Of a stretch of DNA of 64,000 bases, positions 34,715-41,350 are shown piece by piece. Positions within the stretch are counted from its first letter, which is position 1, and the number at the start of each line of letters is the position of its first letter. The notes beneath the pieces are model-generated. The model was not told the DNA's origin and made no database searches. It saw only the letters and a program-made list of their open reading frames with translations. Source of the stretch: Flavobacterium collinsii (GTDB taxonomy: Bacteria > Bacteroidota > Bacteroidia > Flavobacteriales > Flavobacteriaceae). Both the position numbers and the translations under genes were made by a program. Where the stretch lies: contig NZ_CADCST010000044.1 in the NCBI RefSeq assembly GCF_902804485.1, forward strand, positions 19,867-83,866. Reading direction: 5' to 3'.

Positions 34715-34738
34715 ATAATATCGCTAAGAAGTAATATT

Positions 34739-35041
34739 CTATAAATTAAATTGTTCCTGGACAATTCCTATAATCGTATTCGCATCAAGTTCTCCGGATT
34801 GCCTCCAGATCATTTGCCCTTCTTTATAAATCATTAAAGTAGGAAGCCCCTTAATACGTAGTGCTTCTGCTAATTCCTGATTTTTATCCACATCAATTTT
34901 GATCACCTTGGCTTTATCGCCAAGTGCAGCCGCAACATCCTTAATTACAGGATGCATCGATACAGATGATTCGTTCCAATCGGTGTAAAAATCAATCAAC
35001 ACTGGAACTTGAGCATTTATAAGTTCTCCAAATTTTGACAT
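34739..35041 (-). CDS. Thioredoxin-fold protein without catalytic cysteines
   Basis: 100 residues, full thioredoxin length and fold: VPVLIDFYTDW, then the helix NESSVSMHPVIKDVA, the strand AKVIKIDVDKN and the cis-proline loop KGLPTLMIY. The WCGPC active site reads WNESS (22-26), so it has no cysteine at all and cannot do thiol exchange. A chaperone or subunit role is possible. Cytoplasmic, monocistronic, 74 nt upstream of the metallophosphoesterase stop. Confidence 0.92.
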   Translation of the reverse strand: MSKFGELINAQVPVLIDFYTDWNESSVSMHPVIKDVAAALGDKAKVIKIDVDKNQELAEALRIKGLPTLMIYKEGQMIWRQSGELDANTIIGIVQEQFNL

Positions 35042-35093
35042 AAAACCAAAAATTTAATTCTTTTTTAATCTTTTAAAAAGAGATAATTATATA

Positions 35094-35101
35094 CAAATGT
35101 A
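35094..35101 (-). promoter_or_regulatory. Candidate -7 element of the thioredoxin-fold gene
   Basis: TACATTTG on the minus strand, 52 nt before the ATG, fits TAnnTTTG. Confidence 0.4.
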
Positions 35102-35115
35102 GCATTTTTAACGAA

Positions 35116-36351
35116 TTAAGCCACATTGTTCCCTTTTTTTAGTTCAATCACGGTTATTTCGGGCATAATACCTACACGCCCCGGATAAGCATGAAAACCA
35201 AATCCACGATTCACATAAACGTATCGGCCTGCATTTTCATACAGTCCTGCCCATTGCTTATAGATATACTGTGCCAGGCTCCATTTAAAATAACCCGGAA
35301 TTTCTATCCCAAATTGCATGCCATGTGTATGTCCTGACAGTGTTAAATGAAACTTTTTCGGATGATTTTTAATTTCGTACTCCCAATGCGTCGGATCATG
35401 ACTCATCACCACTTTAAAATCGTCCTGAGTAACATTCTCAGAGGCTTTGTTTAAATCTCCTGCCTTTTTAAAATTCTGCCCCCAGTTTTCCACCCCAATC
35501 AATGCAATTTTGTCATCGCCTTTTTGAATGTATCGGTGTTCGTTTAATAAAAGGTCGAATCCGATCTGACCGTAAAGATTCTTAATTTCTTCGAAGTTCT
35601 CGTCTTTTTCTTTTTCAGAAGGCCAGGTTACATATTCACCATAATCATGGTTTCCTAAAACTGAAAATTTACCATATTTATAATTCTTTATTCTTTTAAA
35701 GGTTTCCAGCCAGGGATGCATTTCTTTAGCATGTGTGTTGACAATATCACCGGTAAATAAAATTAAATCGGCTTCCTGAGCATTAATCAGGTCAATTGCA
35801 TAATTGATCTTATCCGGATTGTCAAAACTTCCACTATGAACATCGGATATCTGAGTAATTTTAAACCCATCAAAAGCATCCGGAAGATCCGGAAAAAAGA
35901 TCGTTTGCTTAATTACTTTAAAATTATATTTCCCTTCAAAAATTCCATAAATTAAAGAAAGAAAAGGAACTGCTGCCAGTCCCAAACCAATCTGACTAAT
36001 AAATTTTCGCCTTGACGGAATAGCCTCTGAACCACTTGAATTGTAGACAAAATAATTTACTATTCCTGCTCCTAATCTGAAAATATCTTCGCCAAACATG
36101 ATTAGTGTAAGCACAATTTTTGGCACATAAACCAACAGCATCAAACCGGTCGTAAACATAAACTGTCTCGTTTGTCCAACGGAGCGGTCAACCTGTGAAA
36201 AAGAATACATGATAAAAATTAAAAGCAGTAAACTTATAATTTGATACCCCACCAACACCCATCTTAATTTGATCAAAGTGCGAAAGGCCTGATACGAATA
36301 GAACTCAATAAATAGAAGAAGAGCGCAAAGAATTAGAAACTTAAGGATCAT
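35116..36351 (-). CDS. Membrane-anchored metallophosphoesterase
   Basis: 411 residues. Three N-terminal helices (about 1-95) are followed by SRRKFISQIGLGLAAVPFLS, a twin-arginine-like internal signal, then a calcineurin-type phosphoesterase domain. Metal ligands are ISDVHSG, FTGDIVNTH, LGNHDYG, SHDPTH and SGHTHGMQ, all intact. Related proteins (YkuE/YaeI type) cleave phospholipid or UDP-linked phosphates, but the substrate here is unknown. The catalytic domain most likely faces the periplasm. Confidence 0.92.
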   Translation of the reverse strand: MILKFLILCALLLFIEFYSYQAFRTLIKLRWVLVGYQIISLLLLIFIMYSFSQVDRSVGQTRQFMFTTGLMLLVYVPKIVLTLIMFGEDIFRLGAGIVNYFVYNSSGSEAIPSRRKFISQIGLGLAAVPFLSLIYGIFEGKYNFKVIKQTIFFPDLPDAFDGFKITQISDVHSGSFDNPDKINYAIDLINAQEADLILFTGDIVNTHAKEMHPWLETFKRIKNYKYGKFSVLGNHDYGEYVTWPSEKEKDENFEEIKNLYGQIGFDLLLNEHRYIQKGDDKIALIGVENWGQNFKKAGDLNKASENVTQDDFKVVMSHDPTHWEYEIKNHPKKFHLTLSGHTHGMQFGIEIPGYFKWSLAQYIYKQWAGLYENAGRYVYVNRGFGFHAYPGRVGIMPEITVIELKKGNNVA

Positions 36352-36430
36352 TATTTATAGTTTTCAACAAAGTAACAAAGAATGAAAATTGTATAGCTTT
36401 TTATTATCAAAAATTTAACGCTGGTAATAA

Positions 36431-36463
36431 CAAAAAGCTGACAGATTACTCTACCAGCTTTTT
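36431..36463 (-). terminator. Terminator-like hairpin after the Asr-like peptide gene 1
   Basis: AAAAAGCTG and CAGCTTTTT are complementary around a 14-nt loop. On the minus strand it ends in T residues, about 65 nt after the gene. Confidence 0.6.
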
Positions 36464-36528
36464 TTCTACCAAATTTTTTAAAACCTTTTATAATCCACAA
36501 CAGGTCTACCACAGTAAACTATGTTGTT

Positions 36529-36714
36529 TTATTTTTGAGCTTTTGCTGCTTCGGGTTTAGCTGCCGCTTCTTTTTTCGCTTTTTTATCCGCTTTTTTGTC
36601 TTTTTTAGGCGCTTTTGCTTCTTTTACAGGGGCTGATTTCGCTGGGGTTGTTTGCGCGCTTACCATTGCAGTTGTTCCTAAAACAGCTACTGCTAACATT
36701 ACTAATTTTCTCAT
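36529..36714 (-). CDS. Small secreted Lys/Ala-rich peptide, Asr-like (1 of 3)
   Basis: 61 residues from ATG 36714; the longer frame to 36747 overlaps the leader. The signal peptide MRKLVMLAVAVLGTTAMVSA is followed by QTTPAKSAPVKEAKAPKK and a low-complexity Lys/Ala/Glu/Pro tail with no aromatic residues. It resembles E. coli Asr, the acid-induced disordered periplasmic protein, in composition and in the APAK motif; homology cannot be claimed from composition. Two paralogues lie beyond the two-component genes. Its promoter carries the same operator as paralogue 3. Confidence 0.8.
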   Translation of the reverse strand: MRKLVMLAVAVLGTTAMVSAQTTPAKSAPVKEAKAPKKDKKADKKAKKEAAAKPEAAKAQK

Positions 36715-36758
36715 GATTTTAGTTTTTATAATTATTAATATCTTCATTTATTATACTT

Positions 36759-36766
36759 CAAAGATA
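36759..36766 (-). promoter_or_regulatory. -7 element of Asr-like peptide gene 1
   Basis: TATCTTTG on the minus strand matches TAnnTTTG and lies 44 nt before the ATG. Ten nt upstream is the direct-repeat operator. Confidence 0.6.
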
Positions 36767-36776
36767 TTATCGGAAA

Positions 36777-36796
36777 ATGAAGATTAAATGAAGATT
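36777..36796 (-). promoter_or_regulatory. Candidate response-regulator operator 1 (11-bp direct repeat)
   Basis: Two ATGAAGATT copies (plus-strand 36777-36785 and 36788-36796) begin 11 bp apart, the spacing bound head-to-tail by OmpR/PhoB-type regulators. The block replaces the usual -33 box. The same arrangement, with the same 10-nt gap to the -7 element, is at 39529-39546. Confidence 0.6.
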
Positions 36797-36820
36797 GAGC
36801 TCCTCTGAAAAAATTAACGT

Positions 36821-38158
36821 TTAATTATGTTTTACCGTTTCCGGAAACAACAATGCAAAGGTTGTTCCTTTATTTATTTCAGAAGTAACTTTAATTTCGA
36901 CATGATGAAAAGAAGCAATACTTTCTGCAATAGCAAGCCCTAAACCCTGGCCCTCCTGATCTGAACTGATTCTGGCAAACCTGTTGAATATATGCTGTAT
37001 TTGAGAATCACTCATCCCAACACCGGAATCTGCTATCGAAATAAAATAATTATGGTTCTGAAAACCATCCGTAATGGTAATACTGCCTTGAGATTTATTG
37101 TATTTTATAGCATTGGTAACCAAGTTATAAATAAGAATGTGAAATAGCGTTTTATTTCCTGTAAAGACATAGTGATGCTGCATTGTATTCAGAAACTGAA
37201 TTTCTCTGTCCTCAATTCGATCTTGCAAGTCCTCCTGCAGATCATTAACAATCTCATGAAAATTTATATACTCGTTTGCTTCATACTGATTGTTCTCTAT
37301 TCTGGAAATCAACAATAAGTTATTGATGATTTTTTTTAGCATGTCTAATGTTCTCAGCGATCCTGCAATTTTATCGAATGCGTTATCATCTAAGGATTCA
37401 TTTTGTAATAAGTTCTCAAACTTACTTTTAAGCAGCGCAATTGGCGTTAGAAGTTCGTGGGAAACATTCGAAATAAACTGTTTCTCTTTTTTAAAAAGTT
37501 CCGCAATACGGTCCATCATTTGATTTAAAACAAAATCAAGTTCCCTGAAATCCCGCGATCTGGCTTTTATAGGGGTATGATCAAAAGCCTCAGGTTCATT
37601 GACCCGCCTTATTTTAGTGTCAATAATTTTATAAAAAGGCTTCAGTAAATATTCAATATAAAAAGTATCAGCCAAAAAAGTAATGAGCAATATCACCACA
37701 AAAACTATTATGATAAAAAAGCGAATGATAAAAGTAAGGTCTTTTACTTCCCCAAGACTGCTTCCAATTTCGAGCTGGTAATCCTGATTTCCATAAGTAA
37801 AATGATACTGCAAAATTCGATACTCATTCTCTTCTCCTTCGATAATCCGGTAGTCATTACTAAAAACCGGTTTTTTCTGATCGGGTTTCAGAGAAGACTT
37901 AGAAAGCACCAAAAACTCACTGTGAAGGGTTGAAAACTGAGAGTATGTTTCGGTCGAATCGTCTGAATCCTTCGTAAAGTCATCAATCTCATTTTGATTT
38001 AGATGTTCAATAAACTTCTGCTTCTTTTCGAGTAAGCCGTTATTGATATGTCTGTACACCACATTTTCTACCAAAATGGGCAGCATAAGCCATAGAATCA
38101 AAATAACCAACAGCCTTGTCAGCGCATTAAAAATAGCCAATTGATGTTTTATTTTCAC
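36821..38158 (-). CDS. Sensor histidine kinase
   Basis: 445 residues. Two helices (about 10-32 and 145-170) bracket a periplasmic sensor region of about 110 residues. A linker leads to HisKA with the H-box FISNVSHELLTPIA, then the HATPase domain with the N-box NLVTNAIKYN, G1 DSGVGM and G2 GQGLGLAIA. It phosphorylates the regulator encoded 12 nt upstream in the operon. The signal sensed is unknown; the neighbourhood suggests envelope or acid stress. Confidence 0.95.
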   Translation of the reverse strand: MKIKHQLAIFNALTRLLVILILWLMLPILVENVVYRHINNGLLEKKQKFIEHLNQNEIDDFTKDSDDSTETYSQFSTLHSEFLVLSKSSLKPDQKKPVFSNDYRIIEGEENEYRILQYHFTYGNQDYQLEIGSSLGEVKDLTFIIRFFIIIVFVVILLITFLADTFYIEYLLKPFYKIIDTKIRRVNEPEAFDHTPIKARSRDFRELDFVLNQMMDRIAELFKKEKQFISNVSHELLTPIALLKSKFENLLQNESLDDNAFDKIAGSLRTLDMLKKIINNLLLISRIENNQYEANEYINFHEIVNDLQEDLQDRIEDREIQFLNTMQHHYVFTGNKTLFHILIYNLVTNAIKYNKSQGSITITDGFQNHNYFISIADSGVGMSDSQIQHIFNRFARISSDQEGQGLGLAIAESIASFHHVEIKVTSEINKGTTFALLFPETVKHN

Positions 38159-38170
38159 AGTCCTTACTAT

Positions 38171-38845
38171 TTATTCGTTTATACGATATCCTACGTTTCT
38201 CACCGTTTCAAACCAGTCAATTTCTGTATGTTTGTCCAACTTTTTTCGAAGATTCCGAACATGAACATCAATAAAATTAGAATCGGAATTGACCTCCAGA
38301 ATGTCTCCCCAAATATGTTCTGTCAATTGCAATCTGGTAATCACTCTGTTTTTATTGAGAACCAAATATTGAAAAATATCAAACTCCTTCTTGGTGAGAT
38401 TAATGGGCGTTTCATCATAACTCACTTTATAATCCTGAAGCTGTAGTAAAAAACCATGAATGCTTAAACTATTCAGAGTAAAACCATGCATCCTTCGAAT
38501 GACCGCAAACAATCGCGCACTAAGCTCTGTGAGAGCAAAAGGTTTTGTCAAATAATCATCAGCACCTAAATGCAAACCGTTTATTCTGTCATCGAGTTCA
38601 CCACGTGCCGTAAGTACAATAACTGCCATTTTCGACCTGGTTTTCCGAACTGTTTTCAGCACTTCAAACCCATCTCCGTCAGGCAAGCCAAGATCCAGGA
38701 GCATAGCATCATAGTCATTGCTGTTTACTTCTTCCAAAGCATCACTACAATTGTGAACAATTCTACATATATAACCCGCATTACACAGAAAATCATAAAC
38801 CTCCGCAGCAAGTTCTTTATTATCTTCAACAATCAAAACATTCAT
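38171..38845 (-). CDS. OmpR/PhoB-family response regulator
   Basis: 224 residues from ATG 38845 (MNVLIVEDNKELAAEVYDF); the upstream open frame has no support. The receiver domain has VEDN, the phospho-acceptor Asp in LLDLGLPDG, Thr in VLTARGE and Lys in TKPF. The C-terminal winged helix (about 130-224) has LTKKEFDIFQYL, RLQLTEHIWG and VHVRNLRKKLD. It heads the operon with the kinase and probably binds the 11-bp direct repeats at the Asr-like promoters. Confidence 0.95.
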   Translation of the reverse strand: MNVLIVEDNKELAAEVYDFLCNAGYICRIVHNCSDALEEVNSNDYDAMLLDLGLPDGDGFEVLKTVRKTRSKMAVIVLTARGELDDRINGLHLGADDYLTKPFALTELSARLFAVIRRMHGFTLNSLSIHGFLLQLQDYKVSYDETPINLTKKEFDIFQYLVLNKNRVITRLQLTEHIWGDILEVNSDSNFIDVHVRNLRKKLDKHTEIDWFETVRNVGYRINE

Positions 38846-38926
38846 AATACAGCATTTAAGTGCAACTAAATTTAAGCAATTATAAAAAGCATCGTTGCGC
38901 ATTATTAAAAAAATTAACGAATAAAA

Positions 38927-38952
38927 AAAGCCAGTAAATTTCTTTACCAGCT
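38927..38952 (-). terminator. Terminator after the Asr-like peptide genes 2 and 3
   Basis: On the minus strand CTGGTAAA and TTTACTGG pair (two G-U) around a short loop, followed by GC and seven T. Confidence 0.55.
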
Positions 38953-39035
38953 CTCTTCAACCTCATTCTCCATAATCATTACTTCTGTTTTGCCTCGTTT
39001 ACAATTCTTCGTAAGCAAAACGAAAACAATTTTTA

Positions 39036-39227
39036 CTACTTCATTTTAGTTGTTTCTGCTTTTGGAGCTTCGCTTTTTTGTGATTTCATTTTTTTATCAG
39101 CTCTGTTTTTATGGTGCTTAGTTGCTTTTACTTCTTTCACAGGAGCTGTCTTTGCCGGAGCTGTTTGTGCGCTAACCATTACACTTGTTCCTAAAACTGC
39201 CACGAGTAACATCATTAGATTTTTCAT
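39036..39227 (-). CDS. Small secreted Lys-rich peptide, Asr-like (2 of 3)
   Basis: 63 residues. Signal peptide MKNLMMLLVAVLGTSVMVSA, then QTAPAKTAPVKEVKATKHHK and a basic Lys/Ser/Glu tail. It is 44 nt downstream of paralogue 3 with no operator or promoter between, so the two form one transcript. The TKHHKN stretch recalls E. coli Asr. Confidence 0.8.
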   Translation of the reverse strand: MKNLMMLLVAVLGTSVMVSAQTAPAKTAPVKEVKATKHHKNRADKKMKSQKSEAPKAETTKMK

Positions 39228-39271
39228 AACTTTTGATTTAAATTGTTATTTTGTTTTACACTTTTATTGTC

Positions 39272-39469
39272 TTATTTTTTCTCTTTTGGAGCTTCTGCTT
39301 TTGGCGTTGCAGTTTTTGCTGCTTTCGCTTTTTTATCCATTTTATGTTTAGGGTGTTTTGTCGCTTTTACTTCTTTAGCCGGAATCGGTTTAATACCTTT
39401 AGCCGGAAATGCACTTACCATAACACTTGTTCCTAAAACTGCCACTAACAACATCAATAAATTTCTCAT
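39272..39469 (-). CDS. Small secreted Lys/Ala-rich peptide, Asr-like (3 of 3)
   Basis: 65 residues. Signal peptide MRNLLMLLVAVLGTSVMVSA is almost identical to paralogue 2. The mature part (FPAKGIKPIPAKEVKATKHP and a Lys/Ala/Pro tail) is shorter on Gln and richer in His and Lys. It is the promoter-proximal gene of the pair and carries operator 2. Confidence 0.8.
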   Translation of the reverse strand: MRNLLMLLVAVLGTSVMVSAFPAKGIKPIPAKEVKATKHPKHKMDKKAKAAKTATPKAEAPKEKK

Positions 39470-39510
39470 GATTTCTAAAATTTTATATTAATACCTTTTA
39501 TTTTACAGAT

Positions 39511-39518
39511 CAAATTTA
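39511..39518 (-). promoter_or_regulatory. -7 element of Asr-like peptide gene 3
   Basis: TAAATTTG on the minus strand fits TAnnTTTG. Its distance to the operator (10 nt) is the same as at gene 1. A TTTTG lies 17 nt upstream, inside the operator. Confidence 0.6.
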
Positions 39519-39528
39519 CCCCTGCAAT

Positions 39529-39546
39529 ATGAAGACAAAATGAAGA
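39529..39546 (-). promoter_or_regulatory. Candidate response-regulator operator 2 (11-bp direct repeat)
   Basis: ATGAAGA at 39529-39535 and again at 39540-39546 (plus strand), period 11 bp. Same repeat, period and -7 distance as operator 1. Confidence 0.6.
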
Positions 39547-39588
39547 AACCTTGCCCATTTATAATTTTAACTTTATTTTATAAAAAAA

Positions 39589-39608
39589 CGACGGAAATAC
39601 TCCCGTCG
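39589..39608 (-). terminator. Intrinsic terminator of the DUF4394 gene
   Basis: Stem CGACGG / CCGTCG with an 8-nt loop and seven T on the minus strand, 23 nt after the stop. Confidence 0.85.
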
Positions 39609-39631
39609 CTTCTTCTTTATAGATGTTGTTT

Positions 39632-41167
39632 TTAGAAACCTAATCCCAGAGTCATAGCCGTAACAGTTGGTGTAAAGCCAATCGTTTTGCTTGCTGCACC
39701 AGATGTTAAGTTAATTTTATATATAGACTGTACACCACTAACAGTTAATATTGCGAACGCCTCATTACTGGTCCCTCCTATATCGAACCCGTTCATTCCT
39801 GTTGCCATTACTCCCAAACTACCCACCAACACCAAGGTTCCGTTATTTGGGGGATTTTGAAGATAGAGATTATTCGTTCCTGAATCAATAACAAACAACT
39901 GTGTCGTTGATGCCTGTGCAAAATTATTAGTATAAGCAGCAGCCGTAACCGATGGTGTCCCCGGATTAAGAAGAACATCAGTAGCCGCAACTACTCCCGT
40001 ATCCGGATGCAGTCGAAGATTTTGCCCGGTATTACTCACCACACGTATTCTATCGACGGTTGGATTAAAATCAAATCCAAAATTCTGACCAGATAACGAT
40101 GGCGATAATCCAGTCCCAACCGCAGTAGTCTGACCATTTGAAATATTAATCGTTAACAGTCTGCTTTGATTTGTTAATGCATAAAGAGCTCCGTTTGCGG
40201 GTCTGAAATCCAGACCAACTACCTGCTCACTTGTAGCCATCCCGGTTAAAGCAACAGAATTTGAAGTTCCCGTTACCGGGTTCAACCTGTACAAAATATT
40301 GGTCTCTGTGGTTGCATAAGCGATTGGTTTTGTCTTAAATGCTATTTCAATAATTTGTTGGGAAAAAACTCCAACCCAACCTGCTTCGCCAATCATTAAA
40401 TCAATCGTATACAATCTGGATTCATTGTTTTTAGTATTGACTGCTAATGCCAAATTCGTATCAGCCTCAATATCAAAACCTCCTATTCCCGAAAAATCAA
40501 CTTTTAAACTTCCAATTTCCTGAATTTTTCCATCATTTGGAGGATTCTGCAGGTACACTTTGTCGGTAACATAATCAATATCGAATAATTGAGTTGTAGT
40601 ACTACCTGAGAAACTATTGGTATAGGCAACGGCTCCAATCTGAGCATTAGCGACACCATTTATACTTCCGTCTGTCGCTACTACAGTTCCTAATTCAGGA
40701 TGCAGCCTGAGATTCTTGCCGTTATTAGACACCAAACGTATCCTGTCGACTGTCGGGTTAAAATCGATAGCAGAAGATGTCCCTTCAATCAAAGGCGTGA
40801 AAGGTCCGGCTCCAAGTGGTGTCGCCAACCCTGAATTTTCATTTATAACGTACAATCTGCTGGTAGAACCCAAACCATAAAGCTGTCCCGTTGAAGGTCT
40901 GTAATCAATACTTATAATATTTTCTCCCGATTGCAATCCCGTTATAGCGTAAGAACGAACAGGAGTCTTTAAATCTCTGGCTTTAAAATAAAAAATCTTA
41001 TTGTCATTTGTCAGCGCTGTAAAGTCTACAGGAGGAGCAATACCAGGTGTTGGTACCGGTTCAGGTTGCGGAACCGGAGTTCTATCGTCATCATTAGAAC
41101 AGGCTCCAAAAAATGACATTAATCCCATTACGAAAATGGATTTCGACATACGTATATTTTCTCTCAT
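39632..41167 (-). CDS. DUF4394 lipoprotein with two repeats
   Basis: 511 residues. The lipobox GLMSFFGAC is followed by SNDDD, a Bacteroidota lipoprotein export signal, so it is probably displayed on the cell surface. Two DUF4394 units follow (about 50-285 and 290-511), each with FNPTVDRIRLVSNNGKNLRL or FNPTVDRIRVVSNTGQNLRL, a YTN and TTQLF(D/V)ID segment and LQNPPN(D/N)G. The family looks like a beta-propeller binding domain; function unknown. A second start is possible at MSKS (41149). Confidence 0.9.
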   Translation of the reverse strand: MRENIRMSKSIFVMGLMSFFGACSNDDDRTPVPQPEPVPTPGIAPPVDFTALTNDNKIFYFKARDLKTPVRSYAITGLQSGENIISIDYRPSTGQLYGLGSTSRLYVINENSGLATPLGAGPFTPLIEGTSSAIDFNPTVDRIRLVSNNGKNLRLHPELGTVVATDGSINGVANAQIGAVAYTNSFSGSTTTQLFDIDYVTDKVYLQNPPNDGKIQEIGSLKVDFSGIGGFDIEADTNLALAVNTKNNESRLYTIDLMIGEAGWVGVFSQQIIEIAFKTKPIAYATTETNILYRLNPVTGTSNSVALTGMATSEQVVGLDFRPANGALYALTNQSRLLTINISNGQTTAVGTGLSPSLSGQNFGFDFNPTVDRIRVVSNTGQNLRLHPDTGVVAATDVLLNPGTPSVTAAAYTNNFAQASTTQLFVIDSGTNNLYLQNPPNNGTLVLVGSLGVMATGMNGFDIGGTSNEAFAILTVSGVQSIYKINLTSGAASKTIGFTPTVTAMTLGLGF

Positions 41168-41317
41168 AACACATTGTTTTTTATTTACTTACGACAAAAT
41201 ATTCCTTCTGGTTTGATTCTTTTTTAAACTTCACAGAAAAAAATTAAATCCTTCCTGCTATAATCAGGAAAAACAAATAACAAATTAATTTGTGTCCTAA
41301 TATTATATCGATATTTG

Positions 41318-41325
41318 TAACTTTG
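41318..41325 (+). promoter_or_regulatory. Candidate -7 element of polA
   Basis: TAACTTTG matches TAnnTTTG and lies 25 nt before the ATG. A TTTG at 41289-41292 is 25 nt upstream, longer than the usual spacer. Confidence 0.4.
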
Positions 41326-41350
41326 AAAATTGAATTGATAAACTGAACAT

